Below are positions 44,782 to 54,494 of a stretch of DNA of 64,000 nt, in pieces. This DNA comes from Campylobacter fetus subsp. fetus (lineage in GTDB: Bacteria; Campylobacterota; Campylobacteria; Campylobacterales; Campylobacteraceae). Numbering within the stretch: the stretch's first letter is position 1; the number at the start of each line of letters is the position of its first letter. The position numbers and the translations under genes are program-made. The stretch is taken from positions 682,001 through 746,000 of the forward strand of contig NZ_LS483431.1 of the NCBI RefSeq assembly GCF_900475935.1. Reading direction: 5' to 3'. Under the pieces are notes generated by a model. The model saw only the letters and a program-made list of their open reading frames with translations, was not told where the DNA came from and ran no database searches.

Positions 44782-45577
44782 ACCTTTAAGATATGATTTT
44801 ATGCAAATAGCCCTTTTTATGGCATTTGGAGTAAGCATTGTATGCGCAGTTTTGTCTTGTTTCTTGGTTTTAAAGTCCTACTCCTTACTAGGAGATGCAC
44901 TCTCTCACTCTGTAATGCCAGGAATGATACTATCTTACGCTGCTGGTCTTCCTCTTGGAGTAGGGGCGTTTATATCTAGCCTTGGCTGCTTGTGGATAAT
45001 TGAGTTTTTAAAACAAAGAAGCGGTCTTAAAAATGATGCTATCATAGGTATGAGTTTTACCGGATTTTTTGCTTTTGGACTTTTGCTTTATAGTAAAGTA
45101 GAGAGTCCTTTGCATATAAATGAGATTTTATTTGGAAATTTGCTCGGAGTTAGTGCTAGTAGTATGCAAAATTCACTTGTAGTTTTTGCAATGGTTTTGA
45201 TTGTGATTCTTCTATTTTTTAGAAGATTTTTTACTGTTTTTTTTGATGAAGTAAATGCGAGATTAGTTGGATTAAATCCAAAAAATTACTACTATTTAAT
45301 GCTTTTGATACTTAGCTTTGTAGTTGTTTTTGGTTTTAGTGCGGTTGGAATTATACTAGTTGTGGCTATGCTGATTTTACCTGGAGCTGCTGCATTTTTA
45401 GTAACTAGTAAATTTTGGATGATGCAAATTTGTGCGGTTAGTTTTGCTATTTTTAGTTCACTTTTTGGTATTATAGTGAGCTTTCATATGGACTCTAGTA
45501 CTCAAGCTCTTATAGTTTTAGCTCAGACTTTGATATTTGTATTTTGTCTTGCGTATTCAAAGATTAAGGCGTTATGA
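44762..45577 (+). CDS. Metal ABC transporter permease, second subunit
   Basis: This 271-residue paralogue of the previous gene has the same motif (LKSYSLLGDALSHSVMPGMI, about residues 36-55) and a matching helix pattern, with VGIILVVAMLILPGAAAFLV near 195-215. The two permeases presumably form a heterodimer. It ends the operon and overlaps the convergent lnt by 14 bases. Confidence 0.88.
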   Translation: MIEFLLEPLRYDFMQIALFMAFGVSIVCAVLSCFLVLKSYSLLGDALSHSVMPGMILSYAAGLPLGVGAFISSLGCLWIIEFLKQRSGLKNDAIIGMSFTGFFAFGLLLYSKVESPLHINEILFGNLLGVSASSMQNSLVVFAMVLIVILLFFRRFFTVFFDEVNARLVGLNPKNYYYLMLLILSFVVVFGFSAVGIILVVAMLILPGAAAFLVTSKFWMMQICAVSFAIFSSLFGIIVSFHMDSSTQALIVLAQTLIFVFCLAYSKIKAL

Positions 45578-46823
45578 TTTCACTTTTGCTACCATTTACA
45601 CTGTGATAAATAGTAGTTTTATGCTTAAAAGAATAGTATTTTAGTAGTTTTTCCTGCAGTTTTGGCTCTGTTGAGGGGACAAACCAACCGTTATTCGTAA
45701 TTGCTATCATAAATTTAGGCGAGTTTTCGTATAATTCATCTCTACTAGCCTCATAACATATTGCGCTTCTTATTTTCACTCCCAATATCTCGTAGTCGCT
45801 TACGCTAGTAGCTCTTTCGAAGTCTTTTTTGCCTTCAAAAAATATATTATTTATTAAATTTTTGAAAAACTCAGGAAGTGGAATTTCCTCACCAAAAGGC
45901 ACTAAAACTACTTTATCAAGTCTTTGTACATTCCCGTTTTGAAGCACGTAAGCTGCATTATACGACATATTATTTTCATATCCTAGAGCTCCTGCTACTA
46001 TGGCTATATTATTTGATTTTTGTTTTAAAATATCTAGTAGCTCGGGCTGATGATCCAAAAATAGAGGAAACGCACTTTCTGGAAATACGATTAAACTAGC
46101 GTTTTTTTCTATAGCTTTGTCTATTAACAGCAGATTTTCATCTATAAATTTAGATCTTAAACTTCGCTCCCATTTTTTACTTTGAGGAACATTCGTATGT
46201 ACTAGTTCTACATTAAAAGGCAGTAAATTTGGACTAGTTTTGCTATTTAAATTTAAAAAAAGAAGTATAATCAAAATAGGAAATCCTGCTTTCAATCCAA
46301 ATTTGATATAGCATATAATGGCAACTAAAACTGCTCCAAGAGTCCAAATTTGTGGCTTAAAAATAGTATCTACAAATATTAATTCAAGATTAAACCAGTT
46401 AAAATCAAACGGATAAAAATACCCAAGAGCCATTAACATAATAGATCTTAATATTAAATTTGAAAAATATCCGCTAACTAAAAATAAAAACGCATAAATA
46501 GTAGATATGCCTACTATCCCAAGTGGGATAAGATACCAAAATCCATAGTAAAAAAGGCTAAAACTTATCCAATAAAACCAAAACATGCCGATAAAAAATC
46601 CGCTCCAAAACCATACTTGTTTAGTTGATTTTAATATAAAATAGAGTCCGATAACGGCTGAAATCATTCCTATGTATATAAAAATTTTAAGTTCTAAAAG
46701 AGATAGAAATATAAAATTTGATATTAAAATTGCTATTTCAAAGCCATTTCTTATAAAATTTAAGGTAAAATATGTACTTAAATTTTTACTAAAGGACACC
46801 CATGCCAGAGATTGTATCTTCAT
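45564..46823 (-). CDS. lnt: Apolipoprotein N-acyltransferase
   Basis: Lnt adds the third acyl chain to lipoproteins in the inner membrane. The product has about six or seven N-terminal membrane helices and a nitrilase-fold periplasmic domain with the catalytic triad: Glu in VFPESAFPLFL, Lys in RLDKVVLVPFGEEIPL and Cys in AICYEASRDEL. With the start at ATG 46823, preceded by AGAGG, it has 419 residues; a frame from 46850 or a GTG at 46799 are alternatives. The chosen start lies 22 bases inside yajC on the other strand, so the two genes overlap head to head. It is shorter than the E. coli enzyme (512), as common in this class. Confidence 0.9.
   Translation of the reverse strand: MKIQSLAWVSFSKNLSTYFTLNFIRNGFEIAILISNFIFLSLLELKIFIYIGMISAVIGLYFILKSTKQVWFWSGFFIGMFWFYWISFSLFYYGFWYLIPLGIVGISTIYAFLFLVSGYFSNLILRSIMLMALGYFYPFDFNWFNLELIFVDTIFKPQIWTLGAVLVAIICYIKFGLKAGFPILIILLFLNLNSKTSPNLLPFNVELVHTNVPQSKKWERSLRSKFIDENLLLIDKAIEKNASLIVFPESAFPLFLDHQPELLDILKQKSNNIAIVAGALGYENNMSYNAAYVLQNGNVQRLDKVVLVPFGEEIPLPEFFKNLINNIFFEGKKDFERATSVSDYEILGVKIRSAICYEASRDELYENSPKFMIAITNNGWFVPSTEPKLQEKLLKYYSFKHKTTIYHSVNGSKSEIITP
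46766..46771 (+). promoter_or_regulatory. Possible -10 of yajC-secDF, inside lnt
   Basis: GGTAAAATATG contains TAAAAT 31 bases before the yajC ATG; because lnt overlaps, this promoter would lie in the lnt coding sequence. AAAGGA before the ATG is the ribosome site. Confidence 0.35.
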
Positions 46824-47083
46824 TATTACCTCTAATTGTATTATTTGCAATTTTTTATTTTTTGGTTATAAGACCGCAGCAAAAGCAGCAAAAAGAGCAT
46901 AGAAATATGCTATCAAATCTTCAAAAAGGCGATAAGATCGTTACAAATGGAGGCTTGTTTTGCGAGGTCGTAAAACCTGAGGATGATTTTATCAAAGTTA
47001 AGCTTAATGATGAGGTAATCGTAAGAATCGATCGCAACTTCGTAGCTAAAAAAATAGACAAAATCGAGAAAAGCGATGCTTAA
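46802..47083 (+). CDS. yajC: Sec translocase accessory subunit YajC
   Basis: YajC is a small single-span membrane protein that associates with SecDF. The 93-residue product has the membrane helix IVLFAIFYFLVIRPQQKQQ (about residues 13-31) with the hallmark FLVIRPQQK, and a cytosolic domain with LQKGDKIVTNGGLFCEV (about 41-57). It overlaps secD by eight bases and begins a long run of closely packed genes. Confidence 0.96.
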   Translation: MPEIVSSLLPLIVLFAIFYFLVIRPQQKQQKEHRNMLSNLQKGDKIVTNGGLFCEVVKPEDDFIKVKLNDEVIVRIDRNFVAKKIDKIEKSDA

Positions 47084-48665
47084 AGGTAGAGTAACTTATA
47101 GACTAGTTATTTTTATCTTAGCTCTTATATTTGGGCTTGGCTTTTCGATGCCAAGCTTTTTACAGAGCGAAAAGGGATATAAAATAAGCTTAGGTCTTGA
47201 CTTGCAAGGCGGCTTACATATGCTACTTGGCGTACAAACAGATGAAGCCATTACTTCAAAAATAAAATCAATTGCTTCTAGTATCAGATATTTTACAAAT
47301 AAAAACGATATCTTAGTAGAAAATTTAAAAACCGATACCGATACTGTTCATTTAACTATCTTAGATAGCGATGAAGCTAAAAAAATAGATGAAATGCTAA
47401 AAGGTATTAAAGGCTTAGATATTAAAAAAGATGGTTTAAATTATAGAATTTCTTTAACAGCGGCTGAAAAGATAGATACGGCTAAATATGCAGTAGATCA
47501 AGCTGTTGAAACCATAAGAAATAGATTAGATCAATTCGGTCTTGCCGAGCCTACCGTAGCAAAACAAGGTGAAAATCAGATCTTAGTCGAGCTTCCCGGT
47601 ATAAAAACTGCCGCCGATGAACAAAGAGCTAAAGATCTTATAGCTAAATCAGCACATCTTCAGCTTATGGCTCTTGATGAAAAGAGGCAAGATCAAGCAA
47701 ATAAAATGACTGAAGCCGAAGCGACTGCTTATGGAGATGTACTTTACCCCGATGTAAAAAATCCTAAATTTAAATATCTCATAAAAGATATTCCTGTGCT
47801 TGATGGAAATATGTTAGTTGATGCAAGAGTTGCATTTGATAATCAGACGAATTCTCCCATCATAAGTTTTACTTTAAATGCTGAAGGTGCTAGAATATTC
47901 GGTGATTTTACAGGATCAAATGTTGGAAAACGTCTTGCTATAGTGCTTGATGGTAAGGTATATTCAGCTCCGGTTATAAATGAAAGAATTGGCGGTGGAA
48001 GCGGTCAGATAAGTGGAGGATTTAGCGTAGAAGAGGCTCACGATGTTGCCATAGCTCTTAGAAGCGGTGCACTTTTAGCTCCTGTTAATATGCTAGAAAA
48101 AAGAAGTATAGGACCTAGTTTAGGACAACAAAGCATAGATCAAAGTATGGTAGCGCTAGCTGGCGGAGCTATTTTGGTTGTTTTATTTATGGTGCTTATT
48201 TATGGACTTGCCGGAGTTTTGGCAAATATAGCTTTAGTAGTAAACATATTACTTTTAGTGGCCGTGATGGCTCTTTTTGGAGCTACTTTGACTTTGCCGG
48301 GTATGGCTGGAATTTTGCTTACTATAGGTATGGCAGTAGATGCTAATGTTATCATAAATGAACGGATACGAGAACTTTTAAAAGCCGGTCAGAGCGTTCA
48401 CGTTAGTATAGAAAAAGGTTATGAAAACGCCATGAGCGCGATAATCGATTCAAATTTAACCACGCTCATAACTTCAGCTGCTTTATATGCTTATGGAACA
48501 GGTCCAGTTAAAGGATTTGCCGTTACTATGAGTATAGGTATTTTGGCATCTATGTTAACTGCTATATTAGGAACTCATGGTATGTTTGAGTTTTTAGGTA
48601 AAAAGATAGAAAATAATAAAAACAGCGTGCTGTGGTTTGGATATAAGATAAGGAAGGTAGCTTAA
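47076..48665 (+). CDS. secD: Protein translocase subunit SecD
   Basis: SecD with SecF uses proton motive force to pull proteins out on the periplasmic side. The 529-residue product has the first membrane helix (about 11-25), motif D1 GLDLQGGLHMLLGV (about 37-50), the periplasmic domain with DQAVETIRNRLDQFGLAEPT (about 142-161), and five C-terminal helices from about 358, with the D4 proton-relay Asp in GMAVDANVIINERI (about 420-433). It ends TAATG, coupling to secF. Confidence 0.96.
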   Translation: MLKGRVTYRLVIFILALIFGLGFSMPSFLQSEKGYKISLGLDLQGGLHMLLGVQTDEAITSKIKSIASSIRYFTNKNDILVENLKTDTDTVHLTILDSDEAKKIDEMLKGIKGLDIKKDGLNYRISLTAAEKIDTAKYAVDQAVETIRNRLDQFGLAEPTVAKQGENQILVELPGIKTAADEQRAKDLIAKSAHLQLMALDEKRQDQANKMTEAEATAYGDVLYPDVKNPKFKYLIKDIPVLDGNMLVDARVAFDNQTNSPIISFTLNAEGARIFGDFTGSNVGKRLAIVLDGKVYSAPVINERIGGGSGQISGGFSVEEAHDVAIALRSGALLAPVNMLEKRSIGPSLGQQSIDQSMVALAGGAILVVLFMVLIYGLAGVLANIALVVNILLLVAVMALFGATLTLPGMAGILLTIGMAVDANVIINERIRELLKAGQSVHVSIEKGYENAMSAIIDSNLTTLITSAALYAYGTGPVKGFAVTMSIGILASMLTAILGTHGMFEFLGKKIENNKNSVLWFGYKIRKVA

Positions 48666-49636
48666 TGCAGATATTCGATAATGGTAGAATTTATGATTTT
48701 ATGGGCAAGAGATGGCTATTTTTTTGCTTTTCTTTTATACTATTTTTTGGTTCTATCGTACTTATTTGTACTAAAGGATTAAACTATGGAATTGATTTTT
48801 CCGGCGGTACTCTTATACAAGTAAAATACGAAGGAAAAGCACCTCTTGATGATATAAGAGATAAGCTTGCCGCAAATGAAGTCCTTAAAAATGCGAATGT
48901 AACAGAGTTTGGTTCAGATGAAGAGATCACGATTAGATACTCAGGAAGTAGCGATAGCTTAGGAAGTGATCCAGGAGCCGTAGTAACAAGTATCCTTGAA
49001 GGCACCGGCAAATTTGAGATAAGAAGAGTAGATGTCGTAGGTCCAAAAGTAGGTAGTGAGCTTAGACAAAAAGGTTTAATGGCGATAGGCGTTTCTCTTA
49101 TTTTAATACTTATTTATATTGGGGTGAGATTTGAGTGGAGATTTGCTTTGTCTGCTATTATCAGTGAAATTCATGACGTGGTAATAACGATAGGAGCTAT
49201 AAGCTTACTTAGTATAGACGTAAATTTAGACACGTTAGCTGCCGTATTAACAGTACTTGGATACTCGCTAAATGATACTATTATTATATTTGATAGAATT
49301 AGAGAAAGAGTAAAAGAGAGTAAATTTATAAAACTAAACGATGTTATAAATGAGTCTGTTTCGCTAACTTTGTCAAGAACTATTATGACTTCGATTACTA
49401 CATTATTAGCGGTTTTAGTGCTATTTTTCTTTGGTGGAGATATGATAAATGGATTTTCTATTATTATGCTTATAGGTATCATCATAGGTACCATTAGTTC
49501 GGTATTTATAGCTTCTCCTATGCTTGGCTGGTTTAAATTTAGCGTTGATCATTATAGATCTCATCTTGCAGCTAAAGAGGTTAAGAGAAAAGAAAAAGAG
49601 AGAATTCGTGCTATGTATGAAAAAGGAACTATTTAA
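48665..49636 (+). CDS. secF: Protein translocase subunit SecF
   Basis: The 323-residue product is the partner of SecD. It shows GLNYGIDFSGGTLIQVKY (about residues 38-55, the SecF version of the FSGGT motif), VGPKVGSELRQKGLMAIG (about 124-141) and LGYSLNDTIIIFDRIRE (about 197-213), with six membrane helices in total. The C-terminus is a basic tail. It shares one base with secD and is followed after nine bases by a small membrane protein. Confidence 0.96.
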   Translation: MQIFDNGRIYDFMGKRWLFFCFSFILFFGSIVLICTKGLNYGIDFSGGTLIQVKYEGKAPLDDIRDKLAANEVLKNANVTEFGSDEEITIRYSGSSDSLGSDPGAVVTSILEGTGKFEIRRVDVVGPKVGSELRQKGLMAIGVSLILILIYIGVRFEWRFALSAIISEIHDVVITIGAISLLSIDVNLDTLAAVLTVLGYSLNDTIIIFDRIRERVKESKFIKLNDVINESVSLTLSRTIMTSITTLLAVLVLFFFGGDMINGFSIIMLIGIIIGTISSVFIASPMLGWFKFSVDHYRSHLAAKEVKRKEKERIRAMYEKGTI

Positions 49637-49645
49637 GGAGCTAGT

Positions 49646-49984
49646 ATGAATTGGGGTAAGGTTATATACACGTTTTTTGCTCTTATGAGCTTGACCACGA
49701 CTGCCGGATTTTTATATGATAAGAGTGAGATTACGTTATTTATAGCAGCTAGTATAAATTTGATTTCTACTTTACTTAAAATAGGAGTTAGAAATATGCT
49801 CTCTGCCGAGCTATTTGCTAGCTCCCTTGTGGCTGATTTGCATTTAATTCCGGCTTTTGTTCTTTTAGTTATAGGAGCTAATGAAGTTATAGTATATTCT
49901 TTAGTTATCGGCGGAGTAATAGCAAATATATTTTCTATGTTTTTACTTCTAACTGAAGCTAGCAAAATAAGAGATGAATTTTAA
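49646..49984 (+). CDS. Small integral membrane protein (DUF6394-like)
   Basis: The 112-residue product has about four hydrophobic segments (7-22, 30-46, 68-84, 88-103) and the conserved-looking [20 protein letters not shown] opening and [20 protein letters not shown] (about 47-66). I associate it with DUF6394, a family confined to epsilonproteobacteria and relatives; no function is known. It sits between secF and leuS with gaps of only nine and eight bases, so it is co-transcribed. Confidence 0.6.
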   Translation: MNWGKVIYTFFALMSLTTTAGFLYDKSEITLFIAASINLISTLLKIGVRNMLSAELFASSLVADLHLIPAFVLLVIGANEVIVYSLVIGGVIANIFSMFLLLTEASKIRDEF

Positions 49985-49992
49985 GGAATATT

Positions 49993-52428
49993 ATGGAATA
50001 TAATGCTAAAAATATTGAATACAAATGGCAACAAATTTGGAAAAAAAATGGTTATAGTGAGCCAAAAGACGACTATTCACTGCCTAAAAAATATATTCTT
50101 TCTATGTTTCCCTATCCTAGCGGTAGGCTTCATATGGGTCATGTTAGAAACTATAGTATAGGAGACGCTCTTTCTCGGTACTACAGAAATAGAGGCTATA
50201 ATGTTTTACAACCAATAGGATTTGATAGTTTTGGTATGCCGGCGGAAAATGCAGCTATAAAGCATAAAATTCACCCTAAAATTTGGACTTATGATAATAT
50301 AGATTATATGACAAAAGAGCTTGACGCTCTAGGTTTTAGTTTTTCTAAAAAGAGACTTTTTGCTACTAGTGATCCTCTATATACTAGATGGGAGCAGGAA
50401 TTTTTTATTAGAATGTATGAAAAAGGGCTTGTATATAGAAAATCAGCTGTCGTAAATTGGTGTGAAAATGATCAAACTGTTTTAGCTAATGAACAAGTAG
50501 AAGATGGAAAATGCTGGAGATGCGGGCATGAAGTTATACAAAAAGAGATGCCGGGGTATTATCTAAAAATTACAGACTATGCAAATGAGCTATTAGAGTG
50601 TTTAAAAGATTTAGAGGGTAAATGGCCAAATCAAGTTTTAACTATGCAAGAAAACTGGATAGGTAAAAGTTATGGACTTGAGTTTGAGTTTAAATTCGAT
50701 AGCAGTAGTAAAATTTTGCTTGATGGTATGGATGGATTTAAAGTATTTACAACTCGTCCTGATACCATATATGGAGTTAGTTACGCCGCTATAGCTCCTG
50801 AACATATAGTTGTAAAAAAGTTGCTTGAAAAAAACATACTTGATGACGCCACATCTGCTAAGTTAAAATTTATATTAAATCAAAGTCCAAAGCAGAGACA
50901 ATCTATCGATAAAGACGGTGTTAGTTTAGGATTAAACGTAATTCATCCGCTAACTAACGAACTTATACCTGTTTGGTGTGCAAATTTTGTACTTGCTGAA
51001 TATGGCGGCGGAGCCGTTATGTCTGTGCCTGCTCATGATGAGAGGGATTTTGAGTTTGCTAGCAAATTTAATCTAAATATCAAGCAAATTATAAAATCAG
51101 ATACTCTTCCATACTGCGAAAAAAGTGGAGTTTATATAAACTCAGAACTTATAAACGGACTTGCGTATGAGGAAGCTAGAGAGAAGATAATCTCTAAATT
51201 TGAAAAAGAGGGCTGGGGAAATAGAGTTACAAATTATAAGCTTCGTGACTGGGGAATTTCTCGTCAAAGATACTGGGGAGCCCCTATACCGATGATACAC
51301 TGTAAAAAATGCGGCGTAGTACCTGAAAATATATCAAATCTTCCTGTTAAATTGCCTGATGATGTAGTCATAACTGGAGAGGGAAATCCTCTTGATAAGC
51401 ATAGCGAGTTTAAAAACTGTAAATGTCCAAAATGCGGTAGTCAAGCTACAAGAGAAACGGATACTATGGATACGTTTTTTGAAAGTTCATGGTATTTTGC
51501 AAGGTTTGCAAGTGATGAAAAAACATGGGAAGATGTAGCTTTTGATAAAAAAAGCGTCGATTACTGGATGAGCGTTGATCAGTATATCGGAGGAATTGAG
51601 CATGCTATATTGCATCTTTTATATGCTAGATTTTTTCAAAAAGCTTTGAGAGATCTTGGGTATTTAAGGGATTGCGAACCGTTTGACAGTCTTTTAACTC
51701 AAGGAATGGTGCTAAAAGACGGTTCTAAAATGAGCAAAAGCAAAGGAAATACCGTAGATCCAGATGATATTATAAATAAATTTGGAGCCGATACGGCAAG
51801 GCTATTTATACTTTTTGCAGCACCTCCTCAAAAAGAGCTTGAGTGGAATGATAGCGCAGTAGAAGGAGCATTTAAATTTATAAATAGACTTTATGATAGA
51901 AGCGATAATGCTTATAAAACTGAAATTTTACCGCAAATCAACCATTCAAATTTAAATAAAGACGAAAAATATGCTAGATTAAAAGTTTATGAAGCTCTCA
52001 AAAAATCAACCGATGTTTTTGAAAATAGCTTTGCTTTTAACACGCTTATAGCAGCTTGTATGGAGGCTTTAAACGGTTTGAACGCTCAAAATAATAAAGA
52101 TATATGGACCGAGGGTTACTTTATTATTTTAAATTTACTTGAGCCTATTATTCCTCATGCTTGCCATGAGCTTAGTAATGAGCTGTTTGGTCTTAAAAAT
52201 TTCACGAAATTAAGTTTAAAAGATGAAGTTTTTGTAAAAGATAGCTTAAATTTAGCCATAACAGTAAATGGCAAACGTCGCTCGGAAATAGAAGTGTCTG
52301 CCTTTGAAAGCGATGATAAAATTTTAGAGATAGCTAAACAAGAGGTTTCTAAATGGATAGAAGGTAAAGAGATATTAAAAGAAATATATGTGCCTAATAA
52401 GCTTGTAAATTTAGTTATAAAGGGCTAG
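49993..52428 (+). CDS. leuS: Leucyl-tRNA synthetase
   Basis: This class Ia synthetase charges tRNA-Leu. The 811-residue product has the HIGH-type motif HMGH (47-50), the CP1 editing insert (about 220-405, with the threonine-rich [16 protein letters not shown] and the AHDERDFEF block), KMSKS (near 579-583) and the C-terminal anticodon region. A pair of zinc-binding Cys motifs, CKKCG and CKCPKCG (about 437-480), forms a small ZN domain. The length is typical. One base separates it from lptE. Confidence 0.97.
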   Translation: MEYNAKNIEYKWQQIWKKNGYSEPKDDYSLPKKYILSMFPYPSGRLHMGHVRNYSIGDALSRYYRNRGYNVLQPIGFDSFGMPAENAAIKHKIHPKIWTYDNIDYMTKELDALGFSFSKKRLFATSDPLYTRWEQEFFIRMYEKGLVYRKSAVVNWCENDQTVLANEQVEDGKCWRCGHEVIQKEMPGYYLKITDYANELLECLKDLEGKWPNQVLTMQENWIGKSYGLEFEFKFDSSSKILLDGMDGFKVFTTRPDTIYGVSYAAIAPEHIVVKKLLEKNILDDATSAKLKFILNQSPKQRQSIDKDGVSLGLNVIHPLTNELIPVWCANFVLAEYGGGAVMSVPAHDERDFEFASKFNLNIKQIIKSDTLPYCEKSGVYINSELINGLAYEEAREKIISKFEKEGWGNRVTNYKLRDWGISRQRYWGAPIPMIHCKKCGVVPENISNLPVKLPDDVVITGEGNPLDKHSEFKNCKCPKCGSQATRETDTMDTFFESSWYFARFASDEKTWEDVAFDKKSVDYWMSVDQYIGGIEHAILHLLYARFFQKALRDLGYLRDCEPFDSLLTQGMVLKDGSKMSKSKGNTVDPDDIINKFGADTARLFILFAAPPQKELEWNDSAVEGAFKFINRLYDRSDNAYKTEILPQINHSNLNKDEKYARLKVYEALKKSTDVFENSFAFNTLIAACMEALNGLNAQNNKDIWTEGYFIILNLLEPIIPHACHELSNELFGLKNFTKLSLKDEVFVKDSLNLAITVNGKRRSEIEVSAFESDDKILEIAKQEVSKWIEGKEILKEIYVPNKLVNLVIKG

Positions 52429-52429
52429 A

Positions 52430-52969
52430 ATGAAGACGCTTTTAAATTTGATAGTCGTTCTGTTTTTTCTAGGATGTGGTTATAAACCAGTTTCTGTTAT
52501 AACTGCAAATGTTTTAGATGAGTCGGTTTGGGTAGACGTGATAATGAGTAAAACAGATCCTGAAAATACGGTTGCTATCAAAGACAGCGTAAGAGAAGCT
52601 ATGATAAAAAGGCTAGGTAGAAATTTAACTACAAAAGAAGAAGCCAATAGCATTATTATAGCCAGTATAAAATCACTTACTTTTAATGCTATTTTATATG
52701 ATCAATTTGGTTATGTTACTGCTTATAAAACAAATTTGATTGTTGATTATAAAGTGAAATTAAAAAACGGAGATATCAAATACATAACTACAAGCGGAGA
52801 CTATGATTTTAGGATTACAAAACGTATAAATAATACTAGATTTACGGATAGCGTTATAAGTGACAAGGATAGATTTGAGGCGATCAAAAATGCATCTTTA
52901 CAGTCGTTTGACGAGTTTATTTCTAGGTTAGCTATTGAAGGTTTAAGAGATGGCAAGTATAGTAAGTGA
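52430..52969 (+). CDS. lptE: LPS-assembly lipoprotein LptE
   Basis: LptE is the outer-membrane lipoprotein plug of the LptD lipopolysaccharide translocon. The 179-residue product has a lipoprotein signal (LIVVLFFLGCGYKPV, Cys about 16) and the GYKP start of the mature protein typical of LptE in this class, then a mixed alpha/beta domain. Sequence conservation is low in this family, so identification leans on the leuS-lptE-folC order known in Campylobacter. It overlaps the next gene by 20 bases. Confidence 0.75.
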   Translation: MKTLLNLIVVLFFLGCGYKPVSVITANVLDESVWVDVIMSKTDPENTVAIKDSVREAMIKRLGRNLTTKEEANSIIIASIKSLTFNAILYDQFGYVTAYKTNLIVDYKVKLKNGDIKYITTSGDYDFRITKRINNTRFTDSVISDKDRFEAIKNASLQSFDEFISRLAIEGLRDGKYSK

Positions 52970-54494
52970 AGTTATAAAAGATGTTATTTTAGAGGCAAAT
53001 TCAAAAAAGATAGTTCTAACTCCAGATAATTATCATATGCTTTTTTGTGAAGCAGCTAGAAGAAGAGGCGTATCGGTAGAAGACTGTAAAAAACTAGAAA
53101 AATATATTTCAAAGCTTGATAAAATGTATCAAGATGAGCTAAAAAAGATGAATGTGAGAAATTTAGACGAGCTTTTTGCATTTATTAGTTCACGATTAAA
53201 TCGTATAAATCCAAGCGATTTTACTAAACTTACTCAAGCTTTTACTCTGCTTACAAAGCGTATTTTGCAGAGTATAAGCTTACTTCATAACAAGCAAGCA
53301 AGAAACCTGGCAAATATAAGCGTACAGACTATTGATAAAAAAATTAGCATAGAAAATATCAATATTATAAAAGATAAGTGGTTTAACTTTTTAAGCGACT
53401 ATAATGATGATTATCTAAAAAAACTAGAACAGTACGGTATAAAAAATAGCGATGACTTAGAAGGTATTGTAAGCAAACTTTTAAATGCTAAATTTACTCC
53501 AAGCAGTGAAGATAAGGATTACACAAAACTTGCCGAGCTTATGATAGCTGCTTTAGTACCGTCGATAGCTTCTAGTATGAACGATGAATTAGCAGCTATA
53601 AGCGATGAGATAAGAGCCAAACCGGAGCTTTTGCAAAGCGATGGAATGCAAAGCGATATTAAAAAATTTATTTTGAAAAGAGTTGATTTAGATAAAAGCG
53701 AAGTAAAGCAAAAGATCGTTATTTTAGATAGAATTTTAGATGATATCAATGAGCAAATAAAGTATTTTATATCAAGAGTTGCTCAAAATGAAAACGGTAT
53801 AAGCAGTATAAAAACGGATTTAGATAATATAAGGTCTAATGATGATTATATTGTTGTTAAAGAGAAGCTTTTGCATGTATCTAATTCGCTTGAGTTTGAG
53901 ATAAAAGATTTTTTAGCTAAACTTATAGAGGATAAAAAAACTATTTCTAACCTAAAAGCTAGAGTAAAAGAGTTAGAAGATATGCTTTTGCAAGCAAAAG
54001 AAGAGATAAGCAGCGATTATCTTACAAACGTAGGAACAAAAAGAGCTTTTGAAATCGAATTGGCTAATATAGAAGATGTATATAAAAGATATAAAATAGA
54101 CTACTCTATATGCTTTTTCGACATAGATCATTTTAAGATAGTAAATGATAATTATGGTCATGAAGCAGGTGATACTATCTTATCTACTGTTGGCAAAATA
54201 CTCAAAAAACAGTCAAGAGATATTGATTTTGTAGGTAGATACGGAGGAGAAGAGTTTGTTGTTATTATGCCAGAAACATCAAAAGACAATGCGATTTTGT
54301 TTGCAAAAAATATCTTATCAAATATATCGAATTTTAAATTTTTATATAGAGGTGAAGATATAGACATAACAATTAGTTGCGGAGTGGCTTCAAGAAAAGA
54401 TAGTAAAAGCGACAGAGATACTCTTGAAAGAGCAGATTCTCATCTATATGAAGCTAAAAATAGTGGTAGAAATTGCGTAAGGCCAAGTGTTTAA
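52950..54494 (+). CDS. Diguanylate cyclase (GGDEF domain, cytosolic)
   Basis: This 514-residue protein should make cyclic di-GMP. The C-terminal GGDEF domain (about 345-514) has the active-site motif GGEEF (about 432-436), an intact inhibitory I-site RDID five residues before it, and the DIDHFKIVNDNYGHEAGD substrate block (about 391-408). The N-terminal 340 residues are helical, with coiled-coil stretches (about 265-355) and no membrane helix, transmitter or receiver signature, so the input signal is unknown. It starts 20 bases inside lptE and ends TAATG into folC. Confidence 0.88.
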   Translation: MASIVSEVIKDVILEANSKKIVLTPDNYHMLFCEAARRRGVSVEDCKKLEKYISKLDKMYQDELKKMNVRNLDELFAFISSRLNRINPSDFTKLTQAFTLLTKRILQSISLLHNKQARNLANISVQTIDKKISIENINIIKDKWFNFLSDYNDDYLKKLEQYGIKNSDDLEGIVSKLLNAKFTPSSEDKDYTKLAELMIAALVPSIASSMNDELAAISDEIRAKPELLQSDGMQSDIKKFILKRVDLDKSEVKQKIVILDRILDDINEQIKYFISRVAQNENGISSIKTDLDNIRSNDDYIVVKEKLLHVSNSLEFEIKDFLAKLIEDKKTISNLKARVKELEDMLLQAKEEISSDYLTNVGTKRAFEIELANIEDVYKRYKIDYSICFFDIDHFKIVNDNYGHEAGDTILSTVGKILKKQSRDIDFVGRYGGEEFVVIMPETSKDNAILFAKNILSNISNFKFLYRGEDIDITISCGVASRKDSKSDRDTLERADSHLYEAKNSGRNCVRPSV

